In this document: one piece after another, positions 27,982 through 35,793 of the stretch
Layout of the letters: each line of letters begins with the position of its first letter
Position numbering within the stretch: the stretch's first letter is position 1
NCBI GenBank assembly: GCA_002840095.1
Contig: PGZL01000002.1
Span: forward strand, 155,872 to 219,871
From: Gammaproteobacteria bacterium HGW-Gammaproteobacteria-1
GTDB taxonomy: Bacteria; Pseudomonadota; Gammaproteobacteria; Thiohalomonadales; Thiohalomonadaceae
Reading direction: 5' to 3'
Length of the DNA: 64,000 nt
The notes under the pieces: model-generated
What the model was told of the DNA's origin: nothing
Seen by the model: only the letters and a program-made list of their open reading frames with translations
The model's database searches: none
Translations under genes and position numbers: made by a program

Positions 27982-28599
27982 ATGAAACTTGTTGAACTGT
28001 TTCAGTCCGGTGGACTGTTTATGTATCCGATATTGATCGTGTTCGCTGCCGGTGCGGCGATTGCACTGGAGCGGCTTTTCTATTTGAGTCGTACTACTGG
28101 TGCGACCAATCGGCTGTGGTCGCAACTGGTGCCCATGCTCAAGGCGCGTGACTTCATGCGCGCACTGCAGTTGGTTGAAAATACCAAGTCGCCATTGTCA
28201 TCCATCCTGAGCTATGGTTTTGCGCGACATAGCGCCAACAAGCGCCGGGAAATAGTGGAGGCGGCGATGGAGGAGGGTATGTTGGATGCCATGCCTCACC
28301 TGGTGCAGCGCACACACTATCTTTCCACGTTCGCCAATATTGCGACGCTGCTGGGTCTGCTTGGGACCATTGTCGGTTTGATCCAGGCGTTTACCGCAGT
28401 CGCAAATGCTGATCCTGCCGAGAAAGCCGAGTTGTTGTCCGCGAGTATCTCGGTGGCCATGAACACCACAGCCTTCGGGCTGATGACCGCTATTCCCCTG
28501 TTGCTTGTGCATTCCTATCTTGTTACCAAGACCTCGCGTCTGGTCGATAGTCTGGAAAAGGCCGCGGTCAAATCACTGAACATGATGATTAACGACTAG
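27982..28599 (+). CDS. ExbB/TolQ/MotA-family proton channel subunit
   Basis: 205 aa, three TM segments. TM1 is near residues 10-30 (LFMYPILIVFAAGAAIALE), TM2 near 115-140 (LSTFANIATLLGLLGTIVGL) and TM3 near 160-185 (NTTAFGLMTAIPLLLVHS); the LLGLLGTIVG and NTTAFGL pieces are family hallmarks. Such proteins form the stator pentamer that couples proton flow to work by a partner. ATG 27982 follows GAGAG; an upstream in-frame extension was rejected because it has no family match. It sits directly after the T6SS kinase region and before two exbD genes, so an Agl/TolQ-like role linked to the T6SS is possible; iron uptake is less likely, as no receptor gene is near. Confidence 0.93.
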   Translation: MKLVELFQSGGLFMYPILIVFAAGAAIALERLFYLSRTTGATNRLWSQLVPMLKARDFMRALQLVENTKSPLSSILSYGFARHSANKRREIVEAAMEEGMLDAMPHLVQRTHYLSTFANIATLLGLLGTIVGLIQAFTAVANADPAEKAELLSASISVAMNTTAFGLMTAIPLLLVHSYLVTKTSRLVDSLEKAAVKSLNMMIND

Positions 28600-28613
28600 G
28601 CGGCCCCGATACG

Positions 28614-29156
28614 ATGCATAACCACAGCAAGGAATATCTCAAAGAGGCCGAGGAGCTGAATATCACGGCCTTTATGAACCTGATGGTGATCCTGGTCCCG
28701 TTCCTGCTGATTACGGCGGTATTTTCACGCATGACGGTGCTGGAGCTGAACCTGCCCGGCCTGGATGACAAGCAGCAGGTGAATGATGACGTTAAGCTGT
28801 CGCTCGAGCTGGTTTTGCGCGAACAGAGTTTTGATATCCAGGATGCCAATCTGGGACTGATAAAGCGGTTCGAGCGGACCGCCGGCGTGACGAGCTGGCG
28901 CGGATTCAGTGATGTACTGGTGGAAATAAAACGCCGTTTCCCGGATGAGCGCGGCATAACCATTCTGGTGGAGCCGGCGGTGGAGTACAAAACACTGATT
29001 CAGGCCATGGATCGTGTGCGTAGTGCCGAGGTCGTGGATGGACTGAGTGTTGAGACCGTCGAATTGTTTCCCGATATATCACTGGGCGATGCCGGCTTGT
29101 CCGCACAGATTGACGGCGGCACAGAGTCATCGGCAGCTACAGGTGGAACGCCATGA
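28614..29156 (+). CDS. ExbD/TolR-like protein lacking the membrane aspartate
   Basis: 180 aa with one TM (LMVILVPFLLITAVF, about residues 22-40) and a periplasmic ExbD-type domain. The family places an Asp (proton-binding) after the first turn of the TM, as in the neighbour at 29153-29665 (SLMDIFTILVF). Here the corresponding stretch is ITAFMNLMVILV with Asn at residue 22. The codon is AAC at 28677-28679. It lies 14 bp after the exbB gene and overlaps the second exbD by 4 bp. A second, structural ExbD in a heteromeric stator, as in Agl systems with two TolR-like subunits, is the likely meaning. Confidence 0.88.
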   Translation: MHNHSKEYLKEAEELNITAFMNLMVILVPFLLITAVFSRMTVLELNLPGLDDKQQVNDDVKLSLELVLREQSFDIQDANLGLIKRFERTAGVTSWRGFSDVLVEIKRRFPDERGITILVEPAVEYKTLIQAMDRVRSAEVVDGLSVETVELFPDISLGDAGLSAQIDGGTESSAATGGTP

Positions 29157-29665
29157 TCAAGCAGGGCAAAAAGCTTACCGGTCGCAAGCAACGCATGCAG
29201 CACTTTAAGGAGCTGCACGGAAGCTCCGGCCTGAATGTCGTTTCATTAATGGATATCTTTACGATTCTGGTGTTCTTTCTGCTGGTCAATACCAGCGCTC
29301 AGCAGCTGCCAAGCAGCAAGGACATGAAACTGCCGACCACGGTGGCGACCAAAGTGCCCGAGGAGACGCTCGTGATTGCGGTCACCCGGGACAGTGTGCT
29401 CGTCGGCGGGCGCAGGGTGGCGGGCGTGTCTGAGGTGTTGGCTTCTTCCGAGCCGATCATCGGACAGCTCCTCGATGAACTCAAATTCCAGTCTGGCCGA
29501 AGCTTGGGTGACGGCAAGGAAGCGCAGCAGGCGCGTGCAGTCACGATCATGAGTGACGAAACGATCCCCTATGCGCTTATGAACAAGGTCCTCACAACCT
29601 GTCGGCAGGCGCGTTATACAAATATTGCCTTTGCGGCCTATCAGCAGGCCAAAGGTAAGGGCTAG
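29153..29665 (+). CDS. ExbD/TolR-like protein with the conserved membrane aspartate
   Basis: 170 aa with the ExbD hallmark SLMDIFTILVFFLLVNTSAQ (Asp at residue 34 in the TM helix), then a periplasmic domain. The Asp is the expected proton carrier. Start overlaps the previous gene by ATGA, so the two ExbD paralogues are made in linked amounts. It ends 4 bp before the AgmX/TonB-like gene. Confidence 0.92.
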   Translation: MIKQGKKLTGRKQRMQHFKELHGSSGLNVVSLMDIFTILVFFLLVNTSAQQLPSSKDMKLPTTVATKVPEETLVIAVTRDSVLVGGRRVAGVSEVLASSEPIIGQLLDELKFQSGRSLGDGKEAQQARAVTIMSDETIPYALMNKVLTTCRQARYTNIAFAAYQQAKGKG

Positions 29666-29669
29666 CCTG

Positions 29670-30626
29670 ATGCACGTGCCTACCTACGAGCAGGTTGCGT
29701 TTGCGTGGCGCCCAGACGCCAGGGACGAGCGTAGATTCCGTGTATTTCTGGCGTTGGTCATAACGGCTTTCCTGTTCGCCGGGATTGTTCTGTCGAGCAT
29801 CCCGTTGCCGAAGAAAGAGCGGGCCGCGCGTGTAGAGGTGCCGGAACGAGTTGCCAAATTCATCACCGAACGGCCGAAGCCAAAGGTGGTGGAGGCGCCG
29901 AAGCCGGAGCCGAAAGCACCGCCGCCCCGTCCAGAGCCCAAGTTTGAGCGCAAGCCCCAGGAAGAACGCAAACCACTGACTAACATAGAAGTTAAGGCGC
30001 GGCAGAAAGCCGAGGACAGCGGCTTGCTGGCGTTGAGCAGAGATCTGTCGGACCTGATTGATACGGTCAGCGTGCAATCCATGACCAACGGCCGCCTTAG
30101 TAAGTCGGGCGACAGCCAGAGCGTGGCGGCGGTGAACACCGATATCCTGACATCACGCGGTGCGCAGGGAAGCGGTGGTGTAAAGCAGGATGTCCGTGAT
30201 GGTGACGTTGGCCGCAGCCAACTCGACGAGGGGCAAAGGCAGGTTGCGCGGCAACTGCTGGCCAGCAAAGGTCAAATCGGTACCGCCGGCAGTGAATTCG
30301 GTGCCTCGGGTAGGCAAGGCATGGAACGTGGCGACAACCTGCGTTCGGAGGCAGACGTGGCCTATGTCATGGACAAGCACAAGAGTATTCTGCATTCCAT
30401 CTACCGGCGTGCGCGTCGTTCCAATCCGGGCTTGCAGGGCAAGATCGTACTGGAAATTACCATCCTGCCGTCCGGGCAGGTCTCTGATGTGCGTGTGAAG
30501 TCCAGTGAACTCAATGACAAATCCCTGGAAGTGAGCCTGGTGGCGCGCATCAGGCAGTTTGATTTTGGCAGTCGCCCGGTCGAGCCGCTGACCATTGTCG
30601 TGCCCGTTGAGTTTTTACCCTCTTGA
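29670..30626 (+). CDS. TonB-like/AgmX-PglI C-terminal-domain envelope protein
   Basis: 318 aa from ATG 29670. Cytoplasmic lead, one TM (VFLALVITAFLFAGIVLSS, about residues 24-42), a periplasmic Pro/Lys/Glu-rich rod (KPKVVEAPKPEPKAPPPRPE), and a C-terminal domain (about 230-318) with HSIYRRARRSNPGLQGKIVL then TILPSGQVSDVRVKSS. This last pattern matches the AgmX/PglI C-terminal domain more than the classical TonB domain. AgmX/GltG/GltJ-type proteins transmit work from AglRQS motors in Myxococcus. The neighbour exbB-exbD-exbD order supports such a module. The frame is open upstream to 29625 but inside exbD, so the later start is used. Confidence 0.85.
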   Translation: MHVPTYEQVAFAWRPDARDERRFRVFLALVITAFLFAGIVLSSIPLPKKERAARVEVPERVAKFITERPKPKVVEAPKPEPKAPPPRPEPKFERKPQEERKPLTNIEVKARQKAEDSGLLALSRDLSDLIDTVSVQSMTNGRLSKSGDSQSVAAVNTDILTSRGAQGSGGVKQDVRDGDVGRSQLDEGQRQVARQLLASKGQIGTAGSEFGASGRQGMERGDNLRSEADVAYVMDKHKSILHSIYRRARRSNPGLQGKIVLEITILPSGQVSDVRVKSSELNDKSLEVSLVARIRQFDFGSRPVEPLTIVVPVEFLPS

Positions 30627-30665
30627 GAATGCGGTCACATTGCCGCCACACAGGAGAGCGAAATC

Positions 30666-30731
30666 ATGGCGAAGCATGCTTGGGGATTGCCAGCGTCACA
30701 GCTTGTTCCACTGAGCTACGCCGTGCGGTAG
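30666..30731 (+). CDS. Possible 21-aa peptide after the T6SS locus
   Basis: ATG 30666 is preceded by AGGAGAGCG, a strong Shine-Dalgarno with usual spacing, and 21 codons follow to TAG. The peptide is MAKHAWGLPASQLVPLSYAV plus one Arg. No family is known. It is followed by GCCATC-CCG-GATGGC, a small hairpin. It might be a relic of a gene or a leader peptide; the stretch 30627-30914 holds no other gene. Confidence 0.3.
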   Translation: MAKHAWGLPASQLVPLSYAVR

Positions 30732-30914
30732 GCCATCCCGGATGGCGCCGGTTGTGATGACAGTGACCAGTGCCCAGTCAAGGGCACGTCGCAAACCGTG
30801 CCGCAGAACGTGTTGCCGAAGCTGAAGGCCCCCGGCAGGGGGATTTTGCTACGCTATCCCCTTTCTGTGAATAGAGCACCGATGCGGCGCCTTGCATTGG
30901 TCTGGGGCTGACAA

Positions 30915-32771
30915 ATGACCGAAGAACAGTTTGCGGTTCTGGTGGACAGGCTGGAGCAGTCGGCACGGCGCCGGCCGGCATTGTACCGGCTGCGGGTATT
31001 GCTGCTGGCGATGTTCGGTAATGCCTACATGGCGTTCATATTGCTGCTGCTTCTGGCGCTGTTTCTTGCCTCTCTTGTTTCCGTTGTTTTCCTCAAGGCG
31101 CTGGCCCTGAAGCTCATTATCCCCGTCGGTATTTTTCTCTGGGTGGTGATGAAATCGCTGTGGGTAAAGCTGCCGCCGCCGCAGGGTATTCGTCTCAAGC
31201 GCAAGGATGCTCCAGAGCTGTTTCGTCTGATTGACACCCTGCGCAAGAGGGCTCGGGCACCACACTTTCACCGCGTGTTGATCACGGATGATTTCAATGC
31301 CGCCGTGGCACAGCGGCCGCAACTGGGTGTCTTCGGCTGGTATCGCAACTACCTGCTGATCGGTCTGCCCCTGATGAAGATGCTCTCCGTCGGCCAGTTC
31401 GCCGCCGTCCTGGCCCACGAATTCGGCCATCTGGCCAAGGGGCACGGTCGTCTCTCCAGCTGGCTCTACCGCCAGCGTCTGCGCTGGAGTCAGTTGATGG
31501 GGCTGTTCGGGGAGGAGGGGTACAAGGGCAGTTTTCTGTTCACGCCGTTTCTGAACTGGTTCGCGCCCTATTTCAACGCCTATTCCTTCCCGTTGGCGCG
31601 GGCCAATGAATATGAGGCCGACGCCGCCTCGGTGCGCGCCACCAGCAAGGTCGTCGCGGCCGAGGCCCTGACCGCGGCCTACGTAGTCGGCAACTATCTG
31701 AACGAGCAGTTCTGGCCGCAAATCTACCGTCAGGCCGACGAGATACCGCAACCGTCCTTTGCGCCCTACAATGAAATGCACGGCCATCTTGCCGGCGCGG
31801 TTCCCCTCGACACCATCAAGCAGTGGGTCGAGCGGGCCATGCAGCAGCCGACCGGCCTGAGCGATACCCATCCGAGCCTCAAGGATCGGCTGACGGCCTT
31901 CGGCGAAGCGCCTCGCTATGCGCCCCCGGAGCCGGGAAAATCCGCCGAACATCTGCTGGGCCCATCGCTGGAACCGATTACGGCGCAGTTCGATCGTGAC
32001 TGGACCGCGGCCACGGAGGCGGGTTGGAGACAGCGCTACGAAGAGGTGAAAGAGGGACGGGAATCCCTGGCGCAGTTGGAGCAGAAACTCGCCGCCGGCG
32101 AAGAGGCCAGCCTGCAGGAGGCCTACGATCGCGCCATGCTGACCGAACGCTACGGGGCGGGCGCCGACGCCGCCTTGCCTCTGTTCGAGGCGCTGCAACA
32201 GCGCGCCCCGGACGACGCCGTGGTTTCCTACGCCCTCGGCGTGCGCTGGCTGGGCCGGGATGACGAGCGTGGTGCGGCGTTGGTGCAGTTCGCCATGGAG
32301 CAGGATGCCGACGCCATCGTTCCCGGTGCGGAGGCGCTGCGGGACTACCATTGGCGCAGCGGCCGTGAGGAGGAGGCGCAACGCTGGCATACCCAAATGG
32401 TGGAGCGCGCCGAGAGCGATAGGCTTGCCGCCCAGGAGCGCTCCCAGATCCTGCTCAAGGACAAGTATGAGCGCCACGGCCTGGGTGAAGAGGAGCTGGC
32501 TGCATTGCAGGCACAACTCAAGACGGTTCCCGGCCTGCGCAAAGTGTATTTCGTCCGCAAGCGGGTTCAGCACTACCCGGAGCGTGCGTTCTATGTACTC
32601 GGCTTTACCGTCGGCTTCACCTTGCGCGTCAAGCGCCGGCGTGCCGAAGTCCAGCGGCACATCCTCAATGAAATCGAGTTCCCCGGCGAGACCATGGTGC
32701 TTTCCGTTGAGGGTGGCAACTATCGCTTTGGCCGCAAATTTCGCTGGATGCGCGGTTCCCGCATTCTGTAA
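30915..32771 (+). CDS. M48-family metallopeptidase, membrane anchored
   Basis: 618 aa. N-terminal TM hairpin (AFILLLLLALFLASLVSVVF and LIIPVGIFLWVVMKSLWV), then an M48 peptidase domain with HEFGH zinc motif (H168-H172) and downstream NEYEADA holding the third ligand Glu. The C-terminal part after residue 400 is helical and charged and may pack as a substrate-interaction region. It resembles HtpX/Ste24-like integral peptidases that act on membrane or membrane-near proteins. GC content rises here relative to the T6SS locus, marking its right boundary. Confidence 0.9.
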   Translation: MTEEQFAVLVDRLEQSARRRPALYRLRVLLLAMFGNAYMAFILLLLLALFLASLVSVVFLKALALKLIIPVGIFLWVVMKSLWVKLPPPQGIRLKRKDAPELFRLIDTLRKRARAPHFHRVLITDDFNAAVAQRPQLGVFGWYRNYLLIGLPLMKMLSVGQFAAVLAHEFGHLAKGHGRLSSWLYRQRLRWSQLMGLFGEEGYKGSFLFTPFLNWFAPYFNAYSFPLARANEYEADAASVRATSKVVAAEALTAAYVVGNYLNEQFWPQIYRQADEIPQPSFAPYNEMHGHLAGAVPLDTIKQWVERAMQQPTGLSDTHPSLKDRLTAFGEAPRYAPPEPGKSAEHLLGPSLEPITAQFDRDWTAATEAGWRQRYEEVKEGRESLAQLEQKLAAGEEASLQEAYDRAMLTERYGAGADAALPLFEALQQRAPDDAVVSYALGVRWLGRDDERGAALVQFAMEQDADAIVPGAEALRDYHWRSGREEEAQRWHTQMVERAESDRLAAQERSQILLKDKYERHGLGEEELAALQAQLKTVPGLRKVYFVRKRVQHYPERAFYVLGFTVGFTLRVKRRRAEVQRHILNEIEFPGETMVLSVEGGNYRFGRKFRWMRGSRIL

Positions 32772-32985
32772 GAACGCGCATATCGGACCTGTCTGAAATG
32801 AACCTGCCGGAGTCGTCCTGATGATGGGGAGCAAGGCGTCACGCATTCTCTCGCCACCGCGCGATGATGCGTAAGGACTGGCTTCGGCTTGGTTTGGGTC
32901 TGGGCTGATTCGCGGCCTTTGTTTTTTGGCCGCGCCTCACGGCGCCGACAACCCTGCCATTGAAAGGCATATGTGAGACTTTGTC

Positions 32986-33249
32986 ATGGAAATGAAACTG
33001 ATCAATTCCGGCAAGCTGCGCGCCATTGGTTATGATCCACGGGACCGGTTGTTGCAGGTGCAGCTCGAGGACGGTACTACGCTGCAATACACTGGGGTAG
33101 GCGAGGAAGTCTGGCGGCGGCTCAGTACATCGGGCGTGGCCTGGAGCTATTACCGGGACAATATCGAGGAAGAATTTGCTGCAAAGCGCGTTTCGGGTGC
33201 GCCCGCCGCGGACACCAATGCGCTCGCCGCACTGTTCAAAAAGGACTGA
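32986..33249 (+). CDS. KTSC-domain protein
   Basis: 87 aa. The KTSC domain fills most of the protein: INSGKLRAIGYDPRDRLLQV, GTTLQYTGVGEEVWRRL and SGVAWSYYRDNIEEEF. Function of KTSC proteins is unclear; they are small cytoplasmic proteins. It is monocistronic by spacing, with 214 bp of gene-free sequence before it. Confidence 0.85.
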   Translation: MEMKLINSGKLRAIGYDPRDRLLQVQLEDGTTLQYTGVGEEVWRRLSTSGVAWSYYRDNIEEEFAAKRVSGAPAADTNALAALFKKD

Positions 33250-33404
33250 ACAGGTGTCCCTGATTGGCGTCCACTGTATATTCGGCAGTTTATAGGGCGG
33301 GCCGTGCCCGCCGTGACACGGCGCCCTTGGGGCGCCCTATGTTTGGCCACCTTCATTTAGGGCCAGGGGAAAAGCGCCTGACCCGACCCACGGAGAAAAG
33401 TCCC

Positions 33405-33638
33405 ATGTGCATGGCCATCTATGCGGCGTTGTTCGGCCTGTTCGTTTATTACAGCCATTCGCTCATCGAGCAGTACGCGCTGGCGACCTCAACGGGCGGC
33501 GGCGAGGTGATGGTGGTGGCGGTAGGCTGGGAGCTGGTGCCGCTGCTGTGGCCGGTGCTCGTTGCCGCCATGCTGGTGGCCAGCGCAGCGACGGTTTGGG
33601 TGATGCGCCGGCGCAGCTGTTGCGCCGGCGCGAAGTGA
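33405..33638 (+). CDS. Small two-TM membrane protein, unknown function
   Basis: 77 aa from ATG 33405, with GGAG 9-12 nt upstream. Two hydrophobic segments are visible: MAIYAALFGLFVYYSHSLI and LVPLLWPVLVAAMLVASAAT, then a basic Cys-containing tail (MRRRSCCAGAK). The same frame opens at 33264, but the added part is low-complexity and has no Shine-Dalgarno, so the later ATG is chosen. No family recognised. Confidence 0.6.
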   Translation: MCMAIYAALFGLFVYYSHSLIEQYALATSTGGGEVMVVAVGWELVPLLWPVLVAAMLVASAATVWVMRRRSCCAGAK

Positions 33639-33702
33639 GTCCGCGGTTCGTCGTTCGGGCGGGATTGCGTCCCTGGCGAGGCGAACGCGATGCGCGTTCG
33701 CG

Positions 33703-34377
33703 TTAATGCTTGACCGGCTTGCGCGTCGCCGGTTTGCGCGGTTTTGCGGCCGGCTTGGCCGTCGGTTCCGACGGTTTTGCGGATTTTGCGGCGCGCTTGG
33801 CCGGTGGTGCGGGCTCTGCGGGTTGCGCCGGTTTTTCCGTGACACCGCCTGCAGCCGCGGGTGCGTCGCCCGCCCCAGTGTTGGCCCGGCGCGCCTCGAT
33901 CCACTGGCTGACGGCCTGCTTGACGTTGCCCAGTTCCAGCTCCGCCGCACCGGCAGCGGTGGCGAGCCAGCGGCGGCCTTTCTCCACCAGACCGGCCTCG
34001 GCGGCCAGGCGGGCGTTGATCTCCTGTTCAGCGGCGCGCCAGTCTTCCTCGTTTGAGCCGCCTTGGAAACCACGGCGCTCGGCATGGTAGTAGGCCGCTT
34101 CGCGGATCATCGCCTCGCGCTGGGCGGGGGATACGTGCTGGCCGGCCATCGCCGCCAGCGCCGAGCGGGTGAGTCCCTTGACCTTGACGCTGCCCTCACG
34201 CACCTCCACCATGAAACGGTTGAGATGGGGGCGTGTGTTTTCGCCGAAGCGCTCCATGGCGAATTCGCTGAACTCGCCCACGCTGCGGCCGGCGGCGAGC
34301 ATATGCTCCATGGCCGCGGTGAAGTAGCGCTTGGCGGTGTCGTAGGGGGTCGGTTCGCTGTGTTTCAGTTCGGTCAT
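33703..34377 (-). CDS. DUF2934-type protein with basic Pro/Lys/Ala tail
   Basis: 224 aa. An N-terminal helical part (YDTAKRYFTAAMEHMLAAGR, phasin-like in character) is followed by a DUF2934-like motif (IREAAYYHAERRGFQGGS then EEDWRAAEQEINARLA). The C-terminus is about 55 residues of Pro/Ala/Lys-rich low complexity, ending KPRKPATRKPVKH, likely disordered and nucleic-acid-binding or surface-adhering. The helical part and amphipathic nature suggest a granule or nucleoid-linked protein; this is a guess. Divergent from the hydrolase gene. Confidence 0.75.
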   Translation of the reverse strand: MTELKHSEPTPYDTAKRYFTAAMEHMLAAGRSVGEFSEFAMERFGENTRPHLNRFMVEVREGSVKVKGLTRSALAAMAGQHVSPAQREAMIREAAYYHAERRGFQGGSNEEDWRAAEQEINARLAAEAGLVEKGRRWLATAAGAAELELGNVKQAVSQWIEARRANTGAGDAPAAAGGVTEKPAQPAEPAPPAKRAAKSAKPSEPTAKPAAKPRKPATRKPVKH

Positions 34378-34496
34378 GGCAGGTTCCTTCTGGTTCCGGT
34401 TCTTCGATATCGCAAAGCGTAGCAGGCGCCTGCCGCAGTGCCACGGGGCCGGGCCGGTAGGCGCCGATCCACTGCCCGGAGCAGGTACCGAGTCCG

Positions 34497-35390
34497 ATGT
34501 TCATGTCATTGTTGAGCTATCTGGCAGTCGCCGGCGCGGTGGTGCTTGCGGCGGCCGGCTTTCACTACCTGGTGCATCGTGGGCTGGCGCCGCGGCGCCT
34601 GGTCGGGACAGGCACGCCCGCCGTTCTCGGCCTGGTCTATCGTGAAGTGCGCATCGCGACGGCGAACGGGCTGCGGCTCCATGGCTGGTTTGTGCCGGGG
34701 ACGGGGGCGCCGCCGGTCCCGGCGGTGGTGTTGCTGCATGGCTGGGGCGGCAGTGCGGAGACGCTGCTGCCGCTGGCGCCTTCGCTGTCGCAGGCGGGGT
34801 TTGCGGTATTGCTGTTCGACGCGCGCTGCCATGGGCGCAGCGACGAAGACAGCTTTGCCTCGATGCCGCGCTTTGCCGAGGACCTGGAGCATGCCCTCGA
34901 CTGGTTGCGTCAGCAGGCGGAGGTCGATCCGCGCCGTATCGCCGTGGTCGGCCACTCGGTGGGCGGCGCGGCGGCGCTGCTGGCCGCGTCCCGGCGCGCG
35001 GATGTGGCGGCGGTGGTCAGTATCGCGGCGTTTTCCCATCCGCGCGACATGATGCGCCGGCTGCTGGCATCGCAGCACATCCCGTATTGGCCGCTGGGCT
35101 GGTACATCCTGCGTTACGTGCAGCACGTCATCGGCCATCGCTTCGACGCTATCGCGCCGCTCACGACCATCCGCCAAATCCGTTGCCCGACGTTGCTGGT
35201 TCATGGCGCCGACGACAGGACCGTGCCGGTCGCCGAGGCCCACACCATCTATGCGGCGCGCGGCGCGGCGCCGGTACAGCTGAAGATCATCCCCGGCAGC
35301 CATGACGATTACGGCGATGTCGCCCGGGAGGCGCCGCTGCTGGCGGCCTTTCTGCGCGACAGCTTCGCGTCGCGGCAGGGCGATATTTAA
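34497..35390 (+). CDS. Alpha/beta-hydrolase, membrane-anchored
   Basis: 297 aa. N-terminal hydrophobic anchor (LLSYLAVAGAVVLAAAGFHY), then the hydrolase fold: oxyanion region VVLLHGWGGSAE, nucleophile elbow GHSVGG (S154), acid loop LLVHGADDRTVPV and the final His in PGSHDDYG. Related to BAAT/YfhR-like serine hydrolases. Substrate unknown. Start ATG 34497 with a second in-frame ATG at 34503. Confidence 0.88.
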   Translation: MFMSLLSYLAVAGAVVLAAAGFHYLVHRGLAPRRLVGTGTPAVLGLVYREVRIATANGLRLHGWFVPGTGAPPVPAVVLLHGWGGSAETLLPLAPSLSQAGFAVLLFDARCHGRSDEDSFASMPRFAEDLEHALDWLRQQAEVDPRRIAVVGHSVGGAAALLAASRRADVAAVVSIAAFSHPRDMMRRLLASQHIPYWPLGWYILRYVQHVIGHRFDAIAPLTTIRQIRCPTLLVHGADDRTVPVAEAHTIYAARGAAPVQLKIIPGSHDDYGDVAREAPLLAAFLRDSFASRQGDI

Positions 35391-35455
35391 CTTCACTGGT
35401 AACCACTCGCCTGTCCAGACTTTAGATGCAAGCCGATTCATCCTAACGGCAATGG

Positions 35456-35601
35456 AGTCCGCAAATGAACGCGAATGGACGCAAATTTAAAGACCCCACT
35501 ACCTTTCTTGCGGATTTCTTTGCGCGCTTGGCGTCTTGGCGAGATTCATTGATGTGTTCAGGTTCACTTTAATTGCGTCCATTCGCGTTCATTTGTGGAC
35601 T
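35456..35601. repeat. Inverted repeat, 32 nt and 31 nt arms
   Basis: Arm 35456-35487 reads as the near-perfect reverse complement of 35571-35601 (core CGCAAATGAACGCGAATGG against CCATTCGCGTTCATTTGTGG), separated by 83 bp. The element lies in a 403-bp gene-free stretch after the hydrolase gene. The core CGCGAATGGACGC is a common interspersed type in proteobacteria. Confidence 0.75.
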
Positions 35602-35636
35602 GATAAGGTTTTCAGGGTCGAGTAGTTACCTTCACT

Positions 35637-35704
35637 GTGGGTCGGGCTTCAGCCCGACAAGATCGCCAGCCCGGCCGTCGTCGTCGGGCTGAAGCCCGAC
35701 CCAC
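35637..35704. repeat. Perfect 22-bp inverted repeat, REP-like
   Basis: Arm 35637-35658 is the exact reverse complement of arm 35683-35704, with a 24-nt loop; each arm itself holds the near-palindrome TCGGGCTTCAGCCCGA. This is a REP/BIME-type palindrome between the previous repeat and the Tim44-like gene. Confidence 0.85.
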
Positions 35705-35793
35705 GATGACGTTGGTTGTCATCCCGGCTGTCATCATGCGGCCAGCGTGAACTGCTAGAATGCCTGCCTTTTCCCAACACCACCGGAGCATTC

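Noticed and set aside
27982-30626. Siderophore or vitamin uptake TonB system
   Set aside because: No TonB-dependent receptor or ABC genes are near, the C-terminal domain is of AgmX/PglI type, there are two ExbD genes, and the cluster is fused to the T6SS arm.
30849-32846. A 665-codon minus-strand frame across the M48 peptidase gene
   Set aside because: Low-complexity His/Gln/Arg-rich translation; the plus strand has the HEFGH motif and TM segments.
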